The notes beneath the pieces are model-generated. The model did no database searches. It had not been told where the DNA came from and saw nothing but the letters and a program-made list of their open reading frames with translations. This document shows positions 11,762 through 24,000 of a stretch of DNA of 64,000 bases, piece after piece. Position 1 is the first letter of the stretch. Every line of letters begins with the position of its first letter. Origin of the DNA: Charina bottae (taxonomy: Eukaryota > Chordata > Lepidosauria > Squamata > Charinaidae); the NCBI GenBank assembly GCA_023362775.1, contig JALMGJ010000029.1:8289268-8353267 (forward strand). Reading direction: 5' to 3'. Both the position numbers and the translations under genes were made by a program.

Positions 11762-13599
11762 TGTATGACTGAGTTTCCCTGGTTGAAGGTGGATTAGAAC
11801 CTAGACTCCGCACTTTAATCCAGCACCTGAACCACTATACTAGGCAGGCTCTCATGTGAAACAAGTTTTCTCTCCCTCTTCAGTTGATCCAAGCAATCTT
11901 CTTATGTGGTGAATAGTTAAAGGTTGTCCAGTCAGTGTTATGACTAAGTAGAAGTTTAACACTGAAGATAATGGAAATCCTATGCCATACTTGATCATTA
12001 TACTTCACTTTTTCTGAACATTGTGGAGTCTTGCACACTTTTCCTTCCAGTCCAACTGATTAACCATCAGCTGGGTACCCCTGAGTAGGTGGCTGCATTC
12101 ATGCTGCTATTAGCAGTGAAGAAATAGTCTCAGGAATGCCACTGGTTGGAGAAGAAGCTTTGACTTTACAATCTCCCCATCAAAGCAGCATTGGGAAAAA
12201 ATGGAAATAGAGCGGATTTATGTCTGTAAACTAGATTAAATCATGTACTGCATATAACACAGTTTACAGATATAAATACACTCTTTAACTTAATGAAATA
12301 CATTATGTTAAACTTAATTTATTTAGTAAAATATGCTTAGTGTATAAAATTGAACAGCTCTGCTTATTTTGATGATTATAAATTTATTCTTGGAATGTCC
12401 TTTAAACTATTTTTCCCCTTATAAGTGGAATAATAAACTGAGGAAATCTAAGATATGTACCATTTTTTCAGTTCTGCTTCCCCCCCCAGAAAAATAGGCA
12501 AAAAGTTAATGCTGAAAACAAATGAAACTGTGGGGTGGGAGTAAAACAAAGTTATTTATTCTGAGCTTGTCCTCAAAACATTTTCAGAAAAACAAGGTTC
12601 AGGCATAATATATATTTTGCCATATTAAATGTCTAATCACCCTCATTTTCTGATTCTGAAATATTAGCAGCTTCTGAATATTTTGAAGGTTTGCCTTTCC
12701 GGAGATAAACGCTTCTATCCTTTTGCGTGTTCGTTTCCTTCTTGGTTTGGTGTGTTTCCAAACATAATCACATTTCTTTTATTTATCTGTGTATCAATCA
12801 TACAAAAAGGTCTGTAAAAAACTAGGTTTTCCCCAGTCTTCTGCTTTTCCCCCCGCATCTGTAATCCTGTTAAAGGACACTAGCAGTAGAAGAAAGTCTC
12901 TTGAGCAGAATAAGTGGGGTGTTTGTGTGTGTGAACATTTCTGTAGTTTTCCTTAGAGATCCTAAATGAATCTTCGTGTGATGAACCATTGGTGCAACCT
13001 GTCCTTCTCCAGCAAGTTTTATGCCCAGTTAGATGACAGCAGTTAGCTGGCCTTGGTTGACCTCAAAGAGCTAAACATCTGGGTTGAATTAACCAGATGC
13101 CACAGTTGCAAGCCAGACTGGGAAGTTGAACTCTACCAAGAGTCTAGTCACAGCAGACAACCTAACATCTATTGAGGTGCACCCCATTCAGTGTAGAATA
13201 TTATTCCATCTGAAAGGTGACATAAGCCGCTTGGGGACTCTTGGGGATCTGGTACTATGTTTGGAAAATGTCCCCTAGTTTCAGCAGGCTGCCATCGCTG
13301 CTGTGATTTGTATTCTCACCATTGCAAGTGCTCTGAAGACAGCATAAGGGTTTGGAAAAATCAGCTACCGCAAAATGCAACCATGTTAACAATAGTCTTA
13401 GGACAACTTAATTCCAGGCTCCTGGGAACTGGAAAGCATGATTTATATACTTTATGAACTGATTTTAGTTGGTTATCAGTCAATAAGCTAGATGGGAAAC
13501 GTTCATTTGATACAGGTTACAAAATTCATTTTTATGGATTGGAGTGGTAGTTGATAATCATAGTTACAGCTGTTACGTACTCTGCTTGTGAAGATGATT
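11762..13599. other. no gene or repeat recognised
   Basis: AT-rich DNA. The phrase AGACTGGGAAGTTGAA near 13113 also occurs in the 5S-headed SINE at 30258, so an old fragment of that SINE is possible. Confidence 0.45.
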
Positions 13600-13610
13600 G
13601 CACTATACAT

Positions 13611-13911
13611 TTGTTCAGTCGTTAAGTCGTGTCCGACTCTTCGTGACCCCATGGACCATAGCACGCCAGGCCTTCCTGTCCTCCACTGTCTCCCGGAGTT
13701 TGCTCAAGTTCATGTTCATTGCATCGGTGATGCTATCTAACCATCTCAGGGTCCCTCCTTGTGGGGGAGATGGGCGGGATATAAATGTGACAAATAAATA
13801 AATAAAATCTCATCCTCTGCCGGCCCCTTCTCCTTTTGCCTTCAGTCTTTCCCAGCATCAGGGTCTTTTCCAGTGAGTCCTCTCTTCGCATTAGGTGGTC
13901 AAAATATTTGA
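13611..13911 (-). mobile_element. Bov-B LINE 3' fragment, split by a CR1 tail
   Basis: TSD GCACTATACAT (13600-13610, 13912-13922). In reverse it encodes the Bov-B RT C-terminus (MRREDSLEKTLMLGKTEGKR, then RRGRQRMR) and has the Bov-B end GTCGTGTCCGACTC. Interrupted at 13749-13806. Confidence 0.88.
13749..13806 (+). repeat. short CR1/L3-type tail insertion
   Basis: GGGTCCCTCCTTGTGGGGGA...GATATAAAT plus AAAT repeats, flanked by ATCTCA on both sides (13743-13748, 13807-13812). Nested in Bov-B. Confidence 0.75.
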
Positions 13912-13922
13912 GCACTATACAT

Positions 13923-14909
13923 ACTGGAGTGAATTTAGGAGCTTGAAATGAAATGAAAGTTTAAGCTCTAAACCATGGTTTTCCTGTTTTTTGTTGTTGT
14001 TTACAAGTTCAAACTGCTCTCGAAGTTCTAAAGTGTAATTAATATACATTGTACTTTGGTGGGATATCTATATTGATAAAATGTCACAATTCAAATATGA
14101 TGTGAGATCCTATCCTATGTTTGATTGAATATGTTAAAACTGAGTCACCCAAATTTCAGGAAAGAGCAACATCTACAGCAAGGAATTCTTGGAATAATGT
14201 AAGGTCAGTTTTAAATTGAGCTGTACTCTTAGTAACTTGATGAACACATCCAGGCAGGGTTTGTTTGGCAATACTATTATCTTTTTCCAGGAGGTAGGTT
14301 ACACTGAAAACAAAACCCAACAAACAATAATAAAACTATTGAAAGGTTTCCTACTTCAGTGAGGAGAGGTTGCCCAGTGCTAATTCTAAACTCCATTGTT
14401 ATCCCCCAAAGCAATCCCATTGCAACTGCCTACATACAACTCCAGAACGTAGCTTAAAATTAGGAGGAGTCTAATTTTTAAAAAGGCATATGCTTTTGTG
14501 AGCTACAACTCACTATATCAGATGCATAGAATGTGGCTTGTTAATTTTGTTAAGCATTTCTGTCTCCTGTGAATTATTTTTACATCTGCTAGTTCTAGAA
14601 GGAAACAGATGTTCTACAAACCAGACAGGCAATGACTCTGCACACGTTTTGGAAAAGAACTTTCCGAGCAGGAATGCATTCCCCCCTTTTTATACACACA
14701 TACCCATCACTCCAGTACTTGTTTCCATACAGCTCAGGCTAGGTCAGAGCAAGTCTGGGAAATGTGCCCTGTGTGAGAATTGTCTCTAATCCAAGACAGT
14801 ACCCTTATGTTCAATCAACACTGAACTGAATTTGCAGATTGTTTCACTTTAATAGTGGTTTCTGAAATGTGCAAATTCTGTGTAACTCTTTATTGCCTCA
14901 TTATTTTAG
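13923..14909. other. intron upstream of the first coding exon, nothing recognised
   Basis: No promoter or additional exon that I can support; ends in the pyrimidine tract and acceptor before 14910. Confidence 0.5.
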
Positions 14910-15007
14910 GTATTAACAGTGGCTATCCTGCAGAAGGAGGACAATGATGGGTGATGCAAGTGAAATGCTGGCTGCAGCTTTGGAGCAGATGGATGGCATT
15001 ATTGCAG
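14910..15007 (+). CDS. PPFIBP1: PPFIBP1 exon with start codon (5'UTR 14910-14943)
   Basis: Acceptor TTATTTTAG precedes 14910 and donor GTAGAA follows 15007. Two tandem ATG codons at 14944 and 14947 give MMGDASEML..., matching the Met-Met start I know for the family, so I take 14944. The 34 bases upstream are untranslated and joined to an unseen 5' exon. Ends in phase 1. A hAT MITE lies only 64 bp past the donor. Confidence 0.93.
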
Positions 15008-18000
15008 GTAGAACATCCACCACGTTCTTCTTTATCTCTACATTTTATCCCTGGAGGAGAAATCTCTAGGGCAGAGCTTTCCAAACTTTTCATGTTGGTG
15101 ACACTTTTAGACATGCATCATTTCGCGACACACTCTTACAGCAGGGCATCATTTTGTGACACACTCTTAACAGCAGGGCACAAGACAGGCACTAGGACCT
15201 GCGCGGAATCACAGCAGGTTTGGAGGCAGCAGGGCACAAGGCAGGCACTAGGATCTGCGCGGAATCCTGGCAGGGCAGGTTTGGAGGCAGCCAGGCAAAA
15301 GGCAGGCACTAGGACCTGCGTGGAATCCTGGCAGGGCTCCGAGGCAGCAGCAGCCGCGACACACAGACACTGCAGCTGACACACTAACGTGTCCTGACAC
15401 ACAGTTTGGAAAGCTCTGCTCTAGGGATTGATCAAGTATTGGGAATTCTGTTCAGAAAGGAAAGAAATCCAACCAACAGGGCTGTCTTCAGACGTACACG
15501 TCAGTTTGCTAGACGCTCTCAACCCTCACTGTCTGCTTCTCAAAGCTGTTGGGAATCTGAATTGCCCCTTAGAGGCTGGGAGGGTTTTCCTAATGAGATT
15601 AAAGTGAGTGCATGTCAAACTGTGGGAGGGCTGAAAATGGTAATCTGGATCTAATTGTCACAAGCCAATAGATTATAGGAGACTTCCGGGGAAGAAATGG
15701 CGGACCGAATACAGCTTCGCGAAAAATGGAGCCGATGACTGCGGTGGAATGAAGAGCCAGAGAGTAAACTGGCTCTTCGTAATTCTTCTCCAGACAGGGA
15801 AAGGACTTGAGATCACCCACAAGTGCTCCAGGCAGTTGTTCCTTGCGAGGAGACCGCAAGACAGCAGTCTCTGGCAGGTTTAGAGCTCTGGGAGATGAGG
15901 GAATAACCATCTTGTTCAAACTGCAGTTGGTGCCTTTGAAAGGACACTAAGTTCACATACTAACTTTCTAATCACTTTCAGAAATTGCTTATTAACTGCT
16001 TTTCAGCTATTAGGAACCTTTGGATCAACAAGTTTTACAGCACCGGGTGAGTTCCCTTCAATCCTTAGTGAAAGAAGTTTTAACTACAATTTTAAGAACT
16101 TAAAACATTTTTTTTAATAAACAGCAAAATGGTCATTAAAACTTTGATTTTAGAAAGTTACAAATGGACTAAGGGTCCAGATAAATTTGAAATAAGATTT
16201 TGGAATTAATTATAAAGAACTCTTCCTGGGCAAAAATGCTTTTGTTTTTATTTTTTATTTAAAAAATAATAAGATAAGACTTTAAAAATTGGAGACTAGA
16301 GGGAACTAGAAGGTACTAAAGATTACAATTAAAGAAGAACACTTAAGCTTGACCTACAGTTACAGAATGAAGCAAAATATTTTAACATTGGACATATTGA
16401 AGGGTATTTTTGAACAATGGACCCAGAAGTTAATTTTAAGAGTGTCTGCCTTTTATAGACAGACTGTGTCTGAAAGATGTTATGCAAGAGGAACAAGTTC
16501 TACCTGACAAGACTGAGACTGAGTTGAAAGTGGATTTAAAAATGACAGGCTACAAGAATGACATGGAAAAATATGTTACCCTGAACATACAAAAGAAACT
16601 GGCTGAAGTTTTAATAATTAAAAGGGATATACAAACAATAAACCAAGAGAGTGACCTGGATTATTTTCCTATATTGGATTACAAAAGAGGCTTGTTAAAA
16701 CTTTGAATATATTTGTGAGAAGGGTCAAAGAAAAAATGAAAAGAAATCAAGTTCTACAACATTATTTCAAGGGACTAAAGATCAAGATTGTTAGAAGTGA
16801 AAGGAAGGAATATTAAGTTGGTTTATTTGATCAAAGCTAAAATAGATATGTTGTTATCTCTGGTAACCCTTAATGGGCTTTTGCTGACATCAGGACTGAA
16901 ATGACAAGGCTTTTAGGATTTGTTTATAGAAAAGAGATGGAGTATGGGAAGAAGAGATCACTTGTTGTATTTTATGAGAAGGTGATAAGTTACTAAAATT
17001 GTTTATTCTTGTGATGAAGGTGGGAAGTCACTTCTTTATATATTTTCTTTTTCTTTACTATATTCTTACTTTTTCTTTCTTTTCTATTTCACTTTCACTT
17101 TCTCCTTTTTCCCCTTTCTTTTCTGCACCTTCTACTTTTTATTCTCTTAGGTTTTTTTCAGTTTGTATTACTTTTTACTGTTGTAATTATAATTCTTAAT
17201 AAAATTACTATTAAAAACAAAAAACAAAACAACCCCCCCCCCCCAGCCAATAGATTATAGTAAAATTATCTGGCAGGAGAAAACACCAAAGATTATGTTG
17301 CTGAATAACTTCTTTACAGTCAAGAAAGTTTCAGTGACATAATATAAATAGAAGACAAAGACTAGATTAGATCTTCGTTCTTTTACCTGCTGGGCTACTT
17401 TTCTGTGCAAAGAGAAAGATGTTTGTAAATGCTATGGACAGAGTTCTGTTGTATCTAGATTTTTTCCCCCTCCTTTCCCCAGCTGTCTGAAATGGCAATT
17501 TTTTCAGCGGTTTAGGAGAAATAGCTTTGGCCTGTGCTCTATCTGCTGCAGTTCTGAAAGAGACGGCCACAAAAGGGGAATTCTGGCCAATCTTGGAATT
17601 GGTTTTGGTTTGATCTCTTGCCAAGTGAAGCTGCGCAAACAGCTATTTATGCTAGATAGGTCTTCTGAGTGGGTGCAGAAAAGGGACAGTTTGCTCCAGA
17701 TTTCTTATTTTCTCTTGCAAAATACTTCCATCAATGGAAAACGCTTCCCCTCACCCTCTTACCTGTCTCAGTGATGCCCGCTTCACTTCATAGATTGTAT
17801 ATAATTTGTCCAACGGAACAAATCCAATGTCCAATGTGGAACATCACTGCTTTTTCTACAGTAGCATTTCTATCACTTCAAGGCAGTGTTTCTCAACCTT
17901 GGCCGCTTGAAGATGTGTGGACTTCAACTCCCAGAATTCCATCTCGTCCCCATTACATTGACCCGCCCCACCCAGGCATGCAGAGAGGGCATGCTACGGA

Positions 18001-21000
18001 CCCCATCTGTAAAAGAATTCTATCTGACGGGGTCGCGGAAGTGGGCCTTCTCTCCAGTAGCTCCTGCCCTCTGGAACATTCTTCCCCCGGAGATAAGACA
18101 GGTCCCTTCGCTCCTGGACTTCCGAAAAAAACTAAAAACATGGTTTTGTCAGCATGCCTGGAGCGGGAGGGAGAGTGGTTACTCTTGGGGATGGCTAGTT
18201 TCCTAGAACAGCCCTAAAGTTGCCCTTTCACTCATGGACTGATAAGAACTCTTAGCCTTAGGATTTTACTACATTTTATATTTTTACTGTTTATTTATAT
18301 TCATTTTATTGTATTTGTACTGTATACCAGTTAACTATGTTTTTATTGTAAACCGCCCAGAGTCCCTCCTTGAGGAGAGATGGGCGATGATAAATTCGAT
18401 AAATAAAATAAAATAAATAATTAAATTTGCCTTGGAGGCTTGTAGCGATCAATGCAGCAACCAAAGCAAAGCAAAAGTGAGTCTTGATTGTCAGCAGCCA
18501 GGCCACTGTGTCTGTAGAACTGTAGCTTCCAAGTCATCTTCAAGGGCAGTCCACATAGGTGTATCGTAGCAGTCCAACCTCATGGTGGTAGGACCAGTTG
18601 TCCCTGTCACCAGGACTTCATGGTTCAGGAATTCTGTTCCTTCTGCTTCAGCCTTGGCTGCATGCAGTGACTGTCAAAGCTGATACACTGGCTGGAAAGA
18701 CACCTTTAATAAATACTCTAAATGATAGCTTTAGAAATGATTCTAAAATAGTTAAGAACATGCTGTAATACAGTTGCATGCAAAAATTTGGTCAGCCCAG
18801 TCATGTTGTAGGTTTGAGTGAATCTTTAAGTCAGGGGTGGGGAACCATTTTTCTGCCAAGGGCCATTTGGATATTTATAACCGGGGACCGGGGGGGTGGG
18901 GGGCAGGGTTTTTGGGATTTCCACGGACCGGAGGCTGGAGTTTGCGGGCGGGAGCCAATCACAAGCACTGGGGGGCGGGCTTTGCGGGCGGGAGCCCCAC
19001 GGGCCTTAGGTGGGAGCCCCGCGGGCCTGACGTTGCCCATCCCTGCTTTAAGTGAACAAAAGGTGACAGTTGGACTAGAGATGTTAAGTTTTTGCACGCA
19101 ACTGTGTAATAAAAGTGTATTTAGAGACGTTTGTTTTCATGCAGCAGATTATACCACAATATTTATAACATTGTCCTATGCATGTTTAGTCATGAGTCTC
19201 ATTGACTTCAGTGAAATAACTCCCAGATAAACGAGCAAAAGATTCTAATCTTAAAACACTAGCTTTCTGTTTAGAAGAATTTTAATTAAGCAAGGTAATA
19301 CAAATAAAAGACATTCCCAATTAAAATAGGTTAGCATGGAGCTCAGTCTGTGTCCTGCTAGTTTATTTGTCTCCACGGAATTTGAAAAATTCATAAATAA
19401 CTTAGAATATTACTCACGCAACTGACTTGTTAAATATGTCTGCTTTTTTAGAGCTCTAATCCTTTGGTCTTACAGCAAGTCTTCACATTCTAGCTCCTAT
19501 TTTCTTGTCCTCCATCCTCATCCTTATTATTTTCTTAAGATATAACTGATGTTAAACCTGCAGGTTTAATGTTCTTATTCTCACACTTGTTCTCTAGGGT
19601 CTAAAGCACTGGAATATTCCAATGGCTTATTTGATTGCCAGTCCCCAACTTCTCCATTTATGGGAAGTTTGCGTGTTCTGCATCTTGTGGAAGACTTGCG
19701 TGGTTTGTTGGAGATGATGGACATGGATGAAAAAGAAGGATTGCGGTGCCAGGTTCCCGATTCGACAGCGGAGATTTTGATTGAATGGCTGCAAAACCAA
19801 ATGGTAGGACAAACGTACTGATTATTTTCCATTGTGGGGAAAAAATGATGGGCAGTTCCTAGGATTTTTAACGTACTTTAACATGTTTGTCAAAATCCTA
19901 TGCTGTTAAAATGCAATTTCAGTTGACTCTTTTACAGGGTTCTGTGTTTCACTATTACTTTATTTGTAATAAGAAAGTGGTATATTTTATATATCTTTTA
20001 TATATAAAATTGTTTTCAAAGAACAATAAAAATGTGTATACATATCCATCGTCTGAAGATGTGAATCATTGGCCCCAAACAGAACATTTTAATGCCAGTT
20101 CTGATCCAGTTGTCTGAATCTGCCTTCCTGCTATATTACTTTAAATGTCACATTCTACAAAAGGAGAGCAAAATGATTTCCGAGCTTGACATAGTTCAAA
20201 TTGGAAATTGACACTGCTATATTCCACCCATAGGGTTGATTTCTGAGTACCACTGAAAGTGCTGTTTGGACCTATAAACCCCTATTTAAGTTTATAGGGC
20301 ATGAGTCCAGTTTTGGGACAAACTTCTCCCAGTAGAATCTTCCTGCCCCTGCTTCATCAGCCCAGAAAATAATGCTTCGGGTCCTCTCATGATATTAGAG
20401 GGATGGGGACTTGGAAATAGCCTTTCTCTGTGATGGCCCCACTTCTCTGAAATACATTACCTCTCACGAAGACTGGATGCCCTCCACCTTTTCAGATTCA
20501 GGAAGGCAGTGAAGACACATACTTATTTTTTTTAATGTGAGCAACTCAGAATTTTAATCATGCAAATAAATGAATAAAACAAGCAAGCACATATCCAAAT
20601 AAAGAGGAGGAAGAAATGAAGCCCAGTAAATTTCAGATGGAATTCCTTTTCAGCAGCATTTATTTTTTCAGATAAAAAGAATTAGAAGCTGGCATATAGG
20701 TTTTTCTTAAGCACTGTTAACATCTTTCATCTAGAGTTTGAAGCTTTGTTGTCTTCTCATGTTATTTCTCATGTAACTGGCTTTTGACATTAACTTGACG
20801 ATGGGTTTGGGATTGCATTGCTCCTTACTAACTTGCAAGCCGCCTCGGTTAGCTGTAGCCTTTTAGAATGAATGACAAATTCAGATACTGTTGTCTTAAC
20901 CGCTTTTGCCCCTTCCGTAATCTGTCATGTACGCTGATGTCCTGTTAATATTGTGCAAAGCACGCATAATATTAAAATGACAATGTAATCTAGGTCTTTG

Positions 21001-24000
21001 TTGGAAGGAAACTTGGGAAAAATGGACTTGAGCCCAGTTTGCAGTTACAGTCTTGTACTGCCCATTCATTAAAATTGAAAAAAAAAGTCAGCTTGCTTAT
21101 TGGTAGTTAGTTGAGAAGCTGTATGCAGTCCTGTGTAATGTTACTGAAAAAGAGAACAAAAAATGTGGTGGGTTGTCTTTTCTAATTGTGGCACTGCAAG
21201 TACTTCATAAGAAGCTTGATCTGCAATTGTCCAAAGATGCCATCTACTGGAAGATAATGCTATATGCAATCTGAATTCTTAAACTTAAGTCTTAAGTGAA
21301 ACTTCTCCTATGGTTCCTTGATCATAAAAACATTCTACTGTACTGTGGAAAATTATTGTTGAGACATGGTCCTCCATAGGTGTGCCTAAATAATAAGGAT
21401 AAAGTTATGTTGTCTAATAGCCCTCTGTTCTCGGCCTGCCTTTCAGTGTGAGGCTTATACTCCATCTCTCTGCTCAGTGGTATCCATGGAGGTGTGTGTC
21501 AAAATCTGCAAGATGGGGGTAAAGCATCATGATCAAAGCACCCCCCCTTCTATGTGTGATGATCTTGCGTTTACAAAAGGGAGAGTTTCAATACTGAGAC
21601 AGCACCTCCATCTTGCAGATTTTGACAGACCTCCCCATAGACACCCGTGACTCTGTGGTAGCAAACATTCACGTGACATAAATAAGGCTCAGCGTGACAA
21701 ACTGAAAATTTCTCTACCAGATCCAATATATGTCAAGCCAGAGGGCTTGTAACGCTTGTATATAACCCTGCTTGGATTCATGTTGCTTAGCATCAGTAGC
21801 TTTGATGATCAGAATTAAATGATCAAAGTAATAGCCCCATTGGCTATTTTTGTCTTTATAATTGTTGACCACACTGAAGTTCTTTGATACTTCTATCATG
21901 ACAGACCTGCCCTGAAGGAACTTAAACCTGTGAGTTGGAAAATTGGGTGGCTGTGCGCCCACTCTTTAGTGTTGGCTATAAATACACAGAAAAATTAGAG
22001 ACCTTGGAAATTGAAAAGTTTCCTGTTATGTAACGCTCCCTTCCCTTTCTTCCTTATTGTTTCTTATTCCTGGAACTGCTTCCCATTTCTGCATTATATC
22101 CCTGCCTCTTTCCTCCCTTCCTTCAGAGCCTGGTGCAAACCCACTTGTCCTTGATGTTTTTGACTTTACCCTTAGTTTTCATCCCCAGCGGAAGTGAAAC
22201 TAAATTGTGAGTAACTGCATCTGAGTATATCCTTCTTCATGGCAAAGTAGCTCCTTTTCCCTCCCTTTCCCTTTTTTAACGGTTTCCCAAGTCCGGAGTT
22301 TAGACCAGCCTTCTCCAGATGAAGATTATATCTCTTGAGTTTCTTCACAAAAGTCTAGTCTTCAGTAAAAAGGTAAAGGTTCCCCCCGCACATATGTGCA
22401 GTCGTGTCTGACTCGGGGCCGGTGCTTATCTCCATTTGTTAGCCGAAGAGCCAGCATTGTCCGAAGACGCTTCCACGGTCATGTGGCCGCATGACATGCG
22501 CGGAACGCTGTTACCTACCCACCGAAGTGGTACCTATTCATCTACTTGCATTTGCATGCTTTCGAATTGCTAGTTTGGCAAGAGCTGGGGCTAGTGCGGG
22601 AGCTCACTCCGTCACGCGGGGCTAGGGATTCGAACCTCCGAACTTGCGATCTTCCGATCAACAAGCCTGGCATCTTACCCGCTGAGCCACCGTGCCCCCC
22701 CCCCCCAAGTTAAGTTGAGTTGAGGTTATCAGAGTTCCCTAATTAAGTCTTCAGTACCTTCCAATAAATGGTATAAAATGTAAAGAATTACAGAAACTAG
22801 GGGAAATATTGAGAGATTTGATAGAATTTGAAAATCTTATAACACACAACTTTGAACACTTATTGGGTTTAATTTATAAATTAAACTGTTATTGAAATAT
22901 GACTCAAAGTTGGAGCAGGTCAAAGATGGCATGATTAAATTGAAGTAGAATTTGAACACTGTAATAGAGATGTAACAATGGGAATTCCAATAGAAAAGAA
23001 TATTACATTTACTCCAAATATTATACTTAAAGAAACTTGGTACAAGAGGTTTTATAATTGGTACATTACTCCCATTTTGATCACCAAAATGAATAATTCA
23101 TTTTTCTAAAAAGTGCTAGAAATGTAATGCATAAGTTGGATAATTTTTTCGCATTTGGTGGCAATGCTGGAAAGCTCAACAATTTTGGAAAACGATTCAT
23201 ATAGGAATAAAACAAATCTTGAAAGGTGAATTCCCTTTGCAATCTGAGATATTTTTGTTAAATTTTACTAACCCAAAGTATATTAAACTAGCTGTATACT
23301 TTAACTGGGGCAAGGGTATTATATATTCTTATTGGAAAGGATGTTTGACTCTATGCTTGGAAAAATCAAGTTTATGGGACTAAGCTTCGATGTCCAAAAT
23401 AATTTCATATTTTAAAGGTAAATTTGATGCAGAATTCAATTCTGAATGGAAACTATTCTTGAACTATAACTTAGTACAGTACATGGATTTGTGCCATATC
23501 CCAAATTTAGCCTTTTTTTATGCTTAGAATCTACATTACAACTTTATAAGAAATCGTATTTCTAGTGTTGATCTAATTCATCACAGCTTACAATTCTAAC
23601 TAGTGATTTAGACTTTTAAAAAAGTATTCTTAGTTTAAAGCTTAATAGCGATGTACTTTTTCCTTTAAAAATGTAGATAACACATTTCATAACTCTATAA
23701 AGAACTGATTATATTGAAAATCTCCATGACATTTTAGATCCCACATTTATTTACTTGTATTTTACAAACTGAATTTTACTATTTTGTTCTCTTTAATATC
23801 TTTTTTTTATTTTTGTGGTTTATAATAATTAAAAAAACACATTTAATTAAAAAAAAAACAGAGCAGTCTTCTCCAATATATTCTGCTATCTTGGGCTTCA
23901 GCATCTGTTATTCTAAATCATCCTAGCCAGAGAGAAGGCTGGTTTAGATTATAAACTTCACATAGAAAAGGATCATGTGTGTGTACCATTTGGATTATGC

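Noticed and set aside
1..14909. PPFIBP1 promoter or 5' non-coding exon
   Set aside because: No CpG-island promoter outside MITEs and no way to recognise an untranslated exon without transcripts.
18778..19230. 150-codon open frame
   Set aside because: Spans a GC-rich hAT MITE; the length reflects base composition.
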